Positions 56,096 to 64,000 of a DNA stretch of 64,000 nt are shown here, piece by piece. The position numbers were made by a program, and so were the translations under genes. This stretch comes from Amblyomma americanum (lineage: Eukaryota; Arthropoda; Arachnida; Ixodida; Ixodidae). Location of the stretch: positions 547,937,531-548,001,530 of the forward strand of contig NC_135497.1 of assembly GCF_052857255.1 (NCBI RefSeq), given 5' to 3'. The notes beneath the pieces are model-generated. The model did no database searches. It was not told where the DNA came from and saw only the letters and a program-made list of their open reading frames with translations. Every line of letters begins with the position of its first letter. Position 1 is the stretch's first letter.

Positions 56096-58890
56096 CCTGG
56101 GTTAGACAGAAGAAGGGTGCGTAAGGCCACATGCCGCTGCCTGGTCTGGCGAGCCCACTGAAGTGAAATTCTAGCGGTTGGCTATTTAAAGGGATGTCCG
56201 GTGAGGTCACATGCTGATGCGGCGGCACTGTAGGCGTGACGCACGTAGCCAGATTCATGACGTCATCAGGCTCTTGGTGAAGGTTGTGCTGATAGTCCGC
56301 TCCGGCATGACCAAACAGGAAAACCTGGGTTAGACAGAAGAAGGGTGTGTAAGGCCACATGCCGCTGCCTGGTCTGCCGAGCCCACTGAAGTGAAATTCT
56401 TGCGGTTGGCTATTTAAAGGGATGTCCGGTGAGGTCACATGCTGATGCGGCGGCACTGTAGGCGTGACGCACGTAGCCAGATTCATGACGTCATCAGGCT
56501 CTTGGTGAAGGTTGTGCTGATAGTCCGCTCCGGCATGACCAAACAGGAAAACCTGGGTTAGACAGAAGAAGGGTGTGTAAGGCCACGTGCCGCTGCCTGG
56601 TCTGCCGAGCCCACTGAAGTGAAATTCTTGCGGTTGGCTATTTAAAGGGATGTCCGGTGAGGTCACATGCTGATGCGGCGGCACTGTAGGCGTTACGCAC
56701 GTAGCCAGATTCATGACGTCATCAGGCTCTTGATGAAGGTTGTGCTGATAGTCCGCTCCGGCATGGCCAAACAGGAAAACCTGGGTTGGACAGAAGAAGG
56801 GTGCGTAAGGCCACATGCCGCTGCCTGGTCTGTCGAGCCCACTGAAGTGAAATTCTTGCGGTTGGCTATTTAAAGGGATGTCCGGTGAGGTCACATGCTG
56901 ATGCGGCGGCACTGTAGGCGTGACGCACGTAGCCAGATTCATGACGTCATCAGGCTCTTGGTGAAGGTTGTGCTGATAGTCCGCTCCGGCATGACCAAAC
57001 AGGAAAACCTGGGTTAGACAGAAGAAGGGTGTATAAGGCCACATGCCGCTGCCTGGTCTGCGCGAGCCCACTGAAGTGAAATTCTTGCGGCTGGCTATTT
57101 AAAGGGATGTCCGGTGAGGTCACATGCTGATGCGGCGACACTGTAGGCGTTACGCACGTAGCCAGATTCATGACGTCATCAGGCTCTTGGTGAAGGTTGT
57201 GCTGATAGTCCGCTCCGGCATGACCAAACAGGAAAACCTGGGTTAGACAGAAGAAGGGTGTGTAAGGCCACATGCCGCTGCCTGGTCTGCCGAGCCCACT
57301 GAAGTGAAATTCTTGCGGTTGGCTATTTAAAGGGATGTCCGGTGAGGTCACATGCTGATGCGGCGTCACTGTAGGCGTGACGCACGTAGCCAGATTCATG
57401 ACGTCATCAGGCTCTTGGTGAAGGTTGTGCTGATAGTCCGCTCTGGCATGACCAAACAGAAAACCTGGGTTAGACAGAAGAAGGGTGTGTAAGGCCACAT
57501 GCCGCTGCCTGGTCTGCCGAGCCCACTGAAGTGAAATTCTTGCGGTTGGCTATTTAAAGGGATGTCCGGTGAGGTCACATGCTGATGCGGCGACACTGTA
57601 GGCGTGACGCACGTAGCCAGATTCATGACGTCATCAGGCTCTTGGTGAAGGTTGTGCTGATAGTCCGCTCCGGCATGACCAAACAGGAAAACCTGGGTTA
57701 GACAGAAGAAGGGTGTGTAAGGCCACATGCCGCTGCCTGGTCTGCCGAGCCCACTGAAGTGAAATTCTTGCGGCTGGCTATTTAAAGGGATGTCCGGTGA
57801 GGTCACATGCTGATGCTGCGACACTGTAGGCGTTACGCACGTAGCCAGATTCATGACGTCATCAGGCTCTTGGTGAAGGTTGTGCTGATAGTCCGCTCCG
57901 GCATGACCAAAGAGCAAAAACCTGGGTTAGACAGAAGAAGGGTGTGTAAGGCCACATGCCGCTGCCTGGTCTGCCGAGCCCACTGAAGTGAAATTCTTGC
58001 GGCTGGCTATTTAAAGGGATGTCCGGTGAGGTCACATGCTGATGCTGCGACACTGTAGGCGTTACGCACGTAGCCAGATTCATGACGTCATCAGGCTCTT
58101 GGTGAAGGTTGTGCTGATACTCCGCTCCGGCATGACCAAAGAGCAAAAACCTGGGTTAGACAGAAGAAGGGTGTGTAAGGCCACATGCCGCTGCCTGGTC
58201 TGCCGAGCCCACTGAAGTGAAATTCTTGCAGCTGGCTATTTAAAGGGATGTCCGGTGAGGTCACATGCTGATGCTGCGACACTGTAGGCGTTACGCACGT
58301 AGCCAGATTCATGACGTCATCAGGCTCTTGGTGAAGGTTGTGCTGATAGTCCGCTCCGGCATGACCAAACAGAAAACCTGGGTTAGACAGAAGAAGGGTG
58401 TGTAAGGCCACATGCCGCTGCCTGGTCTGCCGAGCCCACTGAAGTGAAATTCTTGCGGCTGGCTATTTAAAGGGATGTCCGGTGAGGTCACATGCTGATG
58501 CGGCGACACTGTAGGCGTGACGCACGTAGCCAGATTCATGACGTCATCAGGCTCTTGGTGAAGGTTGTGCTGATAGTCCGCTCCGGCATGACCAAACAGG
58601 AAAACCTGGGTTAGACAGAAGAAGGGTGTGTAAGGCCACATGCCGCTGCCTGGTCTGCCGAGCCCACTGAAGTGAAATTCTTGCGGCTGGCTATTTAAAG
58701 GGATGTCCGGTGAGGTCACATGCTGATGCTGCGACACTGTAGGCGTTACGCACGTAGCCAGATTCATGACGTCATCAGGCTCTTGGTGAAGGTTGTGCTG
58801 ATAGTCCGCTCCGGCATGACCAAACAGAAAACCTGGGTTAGACAGAAGAAGGGTGTGTAAGGCCACATGCCGCTGCCTGGTCTACCGAGC
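56096..58890 (-). repeat. About 12 tandem 228-bp units upstream of LINE ORF1
   Basis: The unit contains on the minus strand CCTGATGACGTCATGAATCT (TGACGTCA palindrome), CTTTAAATAGCC and CACTTCAGTGGGCT. The TGACGTCA copies are at about 56258, 56486, 56713, 56941, 57170, 57397, 57625, 57853, 58082, 58310, 58537 and 58765, a spacing of 227-229. Because 228 is a multiple of 3, long frames (up to 337 codons) run through it; they are by-products. A/T indels (AAACAGGAAAACC versus AAACAGAAAACC) break these frames. Units are highly similar and there is no third-party gene. The likely role is a monomer-type LINE promoter. Confidence 0.85.
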
Positions 58891-59822
58891 CCACCAGTGA
58901 ATGGTGTAATCATCTCAGCTAGCATGTGCACAGATTCATAACCCTTTTTAAGCAACACTGGCAGATGGAAAGGTAAGACCAAGCTGTCGGGCAAACTACA
59001 CGCCTAGTACATTCCGTTGACTCTGTGGCTTTTTCAACCATCACATATCTAACGCGCAAAACTTTTGTACATGCTAAAATATAGGAAAGCTATAAGTGGG
59101 AGGATAGAGTTTGTGAAAGTCAAAAGAAGGGGGCAAAGGTTTATTATTTATTGGCTATCAGATGGCATTATCACTGGGCATTGCATAGAGCACTGTGGAA
59201 GCATGGTCTGCTACTGTTTGCTTAATTGACATCTGGACAGTGTGACTGATTTAAGTGTTGTGTGCAATAACCCACATTTAGAGGTTTTGTGCACCAGTGC
59301 CAGCTAGCTCTCAACAGGTGGTTAAGCTCAGTGAAATCACATTACCCTAGCAAAGGATGCCAGTCTACACTGATGGCTTCCACAGAATCATACAATGCTC
59401 TCCGAGTGTGGAGCTTATGCAGATGATTCATTCAGGAATGCATAAGTGCCTATGTGTTTGTACAAGTCTTTCCATACAGTTCTTTTAAGTTACTCCCATA
59501 CAGACCAAAGTCATGCAAAAATTATATCATAGGAAGCAAGGTGCTAGCAAATTCTTGCAAAAAAAAAAAAAAAAGAGTTGCAAAGCATGGCTATTCTGCA
59601 TCGACTTTATAGTGGGCAAGTTGAAATATAGTTCATGACAGAATGGACTGAATTGTCAATAACTTGATGGTGGCTGAGACTACCACTGCAATAACTGGGC
59701 TGAGTTACTGTTTAATGTGTTACCATTGGAAGGGTCTGTGCAAAGTAAATGCCGAGCGCCCATCTGCCATGGTGAGCAGGTTACCACCTGCCCACCGGGG
59801 TACGAACAAAATTAGTGTCGTG
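58891..59822. other. Intron 3, nothing recognised
   Basis: No exon or bounded repeat is recognised; an A-run lies near 59560-59574. Confidence 0.5.
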
Positions 59823-59940
59823 CCTCGAATATAACGAACCATAGCATGCCACCTCAGTTATAACAAACATTTGTGTGTAACCTCGGATATAATGAACTTT
59901 AGTGTGCCAACCTCACATGTAACAAATGTTTGGCTCCTAA
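59823..59940. repeat. Four units of a 30-bp subterminal-like repeat
   Basis: Four tandem segments begin CCTCGAATATAACGAAC, CCTCAGTTATAACAAAC, CCTCGGATATAATGAAC and CCTCACATGTAACAAAT. Units 1 and 3, and 2 and 4, are most alike, so a 60-bp dimer was duplicated. The CCTCG-ATATAACGAA phrase is typical of Tigger/pogo ends. Confidence 0.75.
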
Positions 59941-60173
59941 CACATTCAGACGATCCACCAAAATTCGCCCTAGGTTTTTTTATGGAATGGGGTAATAAAA
60001 AAGTTACCGAAACCTAGAGTAGTTCTCCTAGACAACAATCTACATTTTTCAGTGCACTGAAAGCTGGTGAGTGACTTGCACGAATGATCACTCATGGCAC
60101 ACATGTGTCGAGGCGTTTTTTTTACTGGAACAGACTTGTGCGCTTTACACTGCACGTCTTGGCTTTTATGCAG

Positions 60174-60385
60174 GTGCACAGTTTCTGGCTCCCCGGGGTA
60201 ATTGGCTTGTCTCAACAGGTGTCGATCAGCGGCTTCGACTTTGGCAGCGTGCTGCCGGCTCCTTGCAGGAGCACTGCAGCCGATTCTCCTGCATCCCGGA
60301 TATTGCTGCCTTTGCATGTTGGAGGCAAGACTTCTTTCTTGCTTGCACTCTTTGCATGTGTGATGGAAGGCAGCTGCTAAGTTAA
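60174..60385 (+). CDS. WDR6: WDR6-like gene, terminal exon with stop codon
   Basis: The acceptor TTGGCTTTTATGCAG precedes 60174. Two bases complete the split codon (Gly), and 69 codons run to TAA at 60383-60385. The peptide contains the last WD blade, GNWLVSTGVDQRLRLWQ, then a CIPDIAAFACW segment and a short tail ending in RQLLS. In WDR6 the final blade also has a D-Q-R-L-x-x-W core followed by a V-P-D-[VI]-A motif before a short C-terminus, so this exon is the strongest evidence for the identity. No AATAAA or ATTAAA was found in the next few hundred bases, so the polyadenylation site is unclear. The four exons give about 205 C-terminal residues. Confidence 0.82.
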
Positions 60386-62657
60386 CATGACGTGAGAAAA
60401 ACGAGTGAGAAAAACGAAAGATCATCGTAATGTTTTGTAGTTTTTATTGTTTTGTTTTTTCATTTCTAGATGAGTGAAGAACCTGTCTGCAAAGTTTTAT
60501 AGGTGTACATATTCTGTGATGCTGAAATCGTTTGGTCATGGCTGTGGGCTGAGGGTAAACACTCCAAATCATAGGTCCCTTATTGGAAACCTGGCTTCTT
60601 ACTTCTTTTGATCGGGATACTTGCCCACTTCTGCCAAGAGCTGAATGGGATATGTGTTCAGAGCTGGATCAAACAAGTGCAAAAGCAAGATACGAGGCAA
60701 GCCTCGATTGGTTACAAGGCCTGAGAGCCGTAGTGAGCGGGGGTTTTCAGTTTGTTTCAGTTATAGTCAACCAATGCTAGCCATGGCTAAGGCCTCTAAA
60801 TTTCTGCGGCGGGAATTTTAAAATCCCATGAAGTGAGAAAAAAGAATCTGCAGTTATGCATTATGGGGTCACTCTGCGTCCAGCCGGTCGGGAAGGCGAG
60901 CTTCCGTGCCAGCAACACGCAGGCATTACTCGTACACGACACATTTCCCCAACCCGTGGTGCACAGTCGCAGCCACGGCAGGTCCGGACGAAATAGGCAA
61001 GGGCAGGGCACGCTAGGAAATAATTTATTGTCCTAAAGTGAGGCAAAGCACACTGCAGAAGAATGTTCTATCTGAAAAATAGACATTCAGTAGCCCAACA
61101 AGTCGTTGTTGTCGACTGGCATTGGGTTCGGGAGTCGGCGGGCAGTGAAGGGGTCCCTCGGGGCAGTCAGCAGAGCCAGCAGCAAGAGAGAGTTTCCCCG
61201 TCGCAATCTCCTCTATTTATCCCCTCAGGCATTGCCTAACTAGGAGCAATACATTGCTCACATGCTCAGGCATGCAACCCTTTCCGGAGTAGGCAGCGTG
61301 CTGTCGTGATGTCACGTCAGTGTTGGGGAATGAGCAGTCGCAGGAGTGCCTTCTCTCCACATTCCGGGTGGCGCGCACGCGTGGGAGCGTGGCAATCACG
61401 TTCACCGCTGGCGCAAGGGACGAGGAGGGATACCAGTGTATCCCACAGCTTGTGCGATCGTGCCATGCACTTTGCCTCAATGGCCCGAGGTCATTGAGAA
61501 GTTTGCTGTCTTGAGCCTGCTTTGGGTACCTCGAAGAACGGCAAAAAAAAAAAAAAAATTGTGCTGTATTCGTTATTTGGTTCCAGATATAATGCGAGGT
61601 AATTTCTGAAGCAGATGATTCAAGAAAAAGAAAAACTCGAGTTATATTTGAGCAAATACAGGGCTGTTGCATTCGACAGGCGGCTGTATCGTGACTGATC
61701 TTACAGGAACGTTGGGGTGTGCTGCTACCAAATTTCAGCGCTAGACAGTCTTTCCTTGCTTGAGCTGATGGGAGAGCAAGCATGCCAAAGCACCAGCAGA
61801 ACTTCGTTCGTTATACAGATCCATCAGTGCTGCCGTCCGCAAACACAGTAGCATAAAAAAAAGTTTCTGGGTGCCAACGCAAAGTGGTGAAAAATACTTA
61901 AATCCGCCACTTTTTCGAGGAATCATGGGAAACTAGCAGCCTTAGCCATGACACCTCGCAAGGCAGCTGGGGCATGCCCACCACAAGGCAGACACATGGA
62001 GAAGAATGTGTGTCTGTGTAATAGGTCATGACTACATGACTGCTGTTCAAAAGTGCAACCACTTCAACGTGTGCATAGTGTGGAGGCCAAGATGGCCTTT
62101 GCTTTTTTTTTTTGCCACATGCATAGGCTACCAGGCCCATAGAACACAACCTAAAAATATGCATTTTTTGGGCATTAGCAAGAGGGCTGCAGAGGGCGCT
62201 AAAGTGGCCAAAAAAGACACTACGAAGCACTGCTGTTGAGCTGCGCTTAATTAAAAAAGCACCAACAGGTGCTGCTGGAGAGTTTCCGTGGGGAATATAA
62301 GCACTAAAGCTACTTAAAAAAAAAAAGGTTTCTTAACCTTTGAATCAAATTCTTCAATTTTTGTCTGCTTGGCAAACGTTCATTTGATATATTGCAGAAC
62401 ATTGAAATGAAATACGATGCTGCAATACATTGAAAAAGTACCACAGCAATATTTTTAATGATGTCGTTGTAGTGCTCTATCGTAACCAATATTTTGTAGA
62501 GAACAAAAGTGTGGGTTTCTTTTCATGCTTAATATTGAAAATTTTTGAGTGGTAGTTTAAAATGAAAATATTTGTACCTTCTTTACACTCTGGCACTTGT
62601 GTGCAAAAATAGTAAAGCCAAGCAAATTTGTGTAACCTGCACGTTTATGAGTTGACA
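60386..62657. other. Downstream of the WDR6-like stop, no gene recognised
   Basis: Contains a GC-rich stretch (about 60890-61500). On the minus strand it has a TATA-like GGATAAATAGAGG at about 61210-61222 and an AATAAA at about 61020-61030, which could be a solo LTR in minus orientation, but no TG...CA ends with duplication were resolved. Several A-runs occur (61542-61558, 62316-62326). Confidence 0.4.
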
Positions 62658-63586
62658 TACCGTATGTACTTGAATGTAACGCGAGTATTTTCCCATATTT
62701 TTTCCCCTTAAAGTCTACCCTCGCATTATAATCGAATACCGCACTTCGATTGGCCTGAAGGAGTGGCACGGTGCAGCCATTTCAAGCAATCAGCTTGGTT
62801 TCGGTTACCGCAATTTTGCGATCTTATGCTGGCAACATGGGTACCACGGAAGCCAAATCCTCATCCATCCAAAGTCAAAGTGTTGTTCTGTCATTTTTGT
62901 GTTCGTTGCGATCTCGCGCTCAGTTCGTCATTGCATTGTGTTCTTGTGGCGTCGCTCGCGGTGTATGGATTCAATGTGCGCGATGGCAATGCGTCGTGCT
63001 CAGTACAACGGTCGTTTTAAGAGTGATCCTGTTAGCTGAAAAGGTCAGGAATTCTGCGGCAGCTCGAAGACTTGACCTCAACGAGTCAACCATCCGCAGA
63101 TGGCGGCTGCAGCGGGAGAGGCTTTTTAATTGTGCACCCGACCACAAAGGATTTCGAGGGCCTTTCCACGGCCATCACGTCGAGCTGCAGAAAAAAGTGG
63201 CGGACTTAATTATCGAGCAGCACAACCGTTTCATTGGGGTCAGTGTCGAGCTAATCTGTTGGAAAGTTAGACATTGCTCGGGAGATGGGAAGTTCAGAGC
63301 ATCTTGTGGGTGGGCCCAAACGTTCATGAAGAGAAAGGGAATCTCTCTGCGCCAAACAACATTGATGCGGCAGAAGTTACCGGGAGACTTCGATAGCTAA
63401 AAGGACTCCGTTTCCAAGAACTCGGCCTCCTAACGCGGGGAAGATGAATAAACATGTTGGCCATGATGTCTATTAAAGGTACTTTGTTTTGCGTCCTTAA
63501 GCCTCACGTTACATTCGTGGTTTTATTTTTTCCCGCTGGGCAGCATGTAAAGTCACCCCTCATTTTACATTCGAGTAAATACGGTA
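62658..63586 (+). mobile_element. Pogo-like element keeping only the transposase N-terminus
   Basis: Left end TACCGTATGTACTTGAATGT (62658) and right end ACATTCGAGTAAATACGGTA (to 63586) are near-perfect inverted copies, both including TA. The 929-bp body holds one coding stretch related to pogo transposases and lacks a DDE domain, so the element is an internal-deletion derivative that an autonomous relative could mobilise. Confidence 0.8.
62771..63400 (+). pseudogene. Truncated pogo/Tigger transposase N-terminus (209 codons)
   Basis: The transposase-like part begins near residue 92: EKVRNSAAARRLDLNESTI with RRWRLQRERL forms an HTH, then GPFHGHHVELQKKVADLI and the second HTH with SCGWAQTFMKRKGISLRQT and a LPGDFDS end. 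In related proteins this is followed by a catalytic DDE domain, which is absent because TAA at 63398-63400 is soon followed by the 3' terminus. The first about 90 codons are not recognisable and may be 5' UTR read by chance. Binding of its own ends without catalysis is conceivable. Confidence 0.7.
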
Positions 63587-63716
63587 ACACAAATGAAATG
63601 AGAGTGATTTTGTGAACAGTAGTTTTCTTAGGCAAGTGTTCTAGCCTGTGCCTTGTTGTTTGCACAACTCTTTGTGCTTACTACAGAAAAAGACACTGTT
63701 TGCGCAGAGTCTCAAC

Positions 63717-63760
63717 ATTGCTGTAATCTAGCCCCTCAACATTGCTGTAATCTAGCCCCG
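63717..63760. repeat. Short tandem duplication
   Basis: CAACATTGCTGTAATCTAGC with CCC occurs twice in tandem, a recent slippage product. Confidence 0.8.
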
Positions 63761-63920
63761 CTTTTTTCAATGGTATTGACTTAGCGGTTCGAGAGTTCAC
63801 TCTTTTTGGGTTCTCTATCATCTGTGCATTATCTCATATCCCCTCTTCATGAAGTACTTTGAACTTTAATTTTCCATGAATGCCTATTTGCATTCCTCAG
63901 CTAGTTCTTGTAAATTCCAG

Positions 63921-64000
63921 CTGCACTGCTCAAATGATTCAGATGGCTCGCGAGGAAGCAAACATGGCTATCGTGCATCATTTGCTCAAGGTGCTGAGAC
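63921..64000 (+). CDS. Possible first exon part of another gene (cut by window)
   Basis: An acceptor-like TTCTTGTAAATTCCAG precedes 63921. One frame reads CTAQMIQMAREEANMAIVHH then LLKVLR to the end of the window, open with balanced codons and an amphipathic helical look. No family is recognised and the exon is truncated on the right. The reading frame could be chance. Confidence 0.35.
   Translation, partial: MHCSNDSDGSRGSKHGYRASFAQGAE

Larger units (their letters stand above)
51691..58890 (-). mobile_element. CR1/L2-like LINE with tandem 5' array, nested insertion
   Basis: In minus order: 5' array of about twelve 228-bp units (58890 down to 56100), ORF1 (56095-55325), endonuclease remnant (55270-54896 and beyond), RT (54431-51827, interrupted by a DNA transposon at 52572-53351) and a 3' UTR ending in an AAATAAATAAAT-type tail at 51691-51711. 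This is close to full length, about 6.4 kb without the nested element. ORF1 is intact; ORF2 has several frame breaks. The array sits where LINE promoters lie and may itself be the promoter. Confidence 0.8.

Noticed and set aside
56058..58866. Long minus-strand frames (up to 337 codons) that repeat every 76 residues
   Set aside because: The unit is 228 bp, a multiple of 3, so any stop-free frame stays open through the array. Indels break it arbitrarily and the frame differs from ORF1.
60890..61560. Second solo LTR
   Set aside because: TATA-like and AATAAA strings on the minus strand are suggestive, but neither end nor a duplication could be fixed, so it is only mentioned.

Overview
The window reads as nuclear DNA of a hard tick (Ixodida) or close chelicerate relative. 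The basis is a split animal gene with very long introns, tRNA-derived SINEs resembling the Ruka SINEs known from ixodid ticks, and heavy decayed load of hAT, pogo/Tigger, Gypsy, CR1/L2-like and RTE-like elements. No operons, Shine-Dalgarno sites or other prokaryotic organisation were seen.

One host gene crosses nearly the whole window on the + strand: the 3' end of a WDR6-like gene (WD-repeat partner of the tRNA 2'-O-methyltransferase FTSJ1). Four phase-compatible exons were found at 1788-1923, 20009-20144, 47431-47565 and 60174-60385 (stop codon 60383-60385). They are separated by introns of about 18.1, 27.3 and 12.6 kb. Upstream exons lie outside the window. A possible first exon of another gene starts at 63921 and runs off the end.

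Intron 1 (1924-20008) holds a 2.1-kb Tigger-like element containing a 904-bp LTR-like insertion, a 458-bp TA-flanked MITE, and two copies of a non-autonomous hAT-like family (here hAT-A). hAT-A copy 1 (7327-14544) is split by a decayed Gypsy retrotransposon with both LTRs. hAT-A copy 2 (14990-19463, minus orientation) is split by a nearly open CR1/L2-like LINE. Intron 2 (20145-47430) holds a Tigger MITE, hAT-A copy 3 (22121-27632) with a pogo-like element, a Tigger transposase pseudogene and a LINE piece inside it, an RTE-like LINE, an 0.8-kb foldback element, a Ruka-like SINE, a 48-copy 116-bp satellite (35620-41170), two THAP-domain relics, a 290-bp-arm inverted repeat and further SINEs. Intron 3 (47566-60173) holds a second SINE family, an RTE tail, and a 7.2-kb minus-strand LINE. 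That LINE carries about 12 tandem 228-bp units directly upstream of its ORF1, each with a TGACGTCA palindrome, and a pogo-like element has jumped into its RT gene. Downstream of the gene lies a pogo-derived element (62658-63586) that keeps only the transposase N-terminus.

The most noteworthy items are the hAT-A family (three copies, each with an 8-bp target-site duplication recognisable at 6-7 of 8 positions, each later split by a different element), the LINE with a tandem CRE-bearing 5' array and a 2A-like motif at the ORF1 N-terminus, and the large intronic satellite with its inverted end copy. All calls come from reading the sequence; no database search or alignment program was run.
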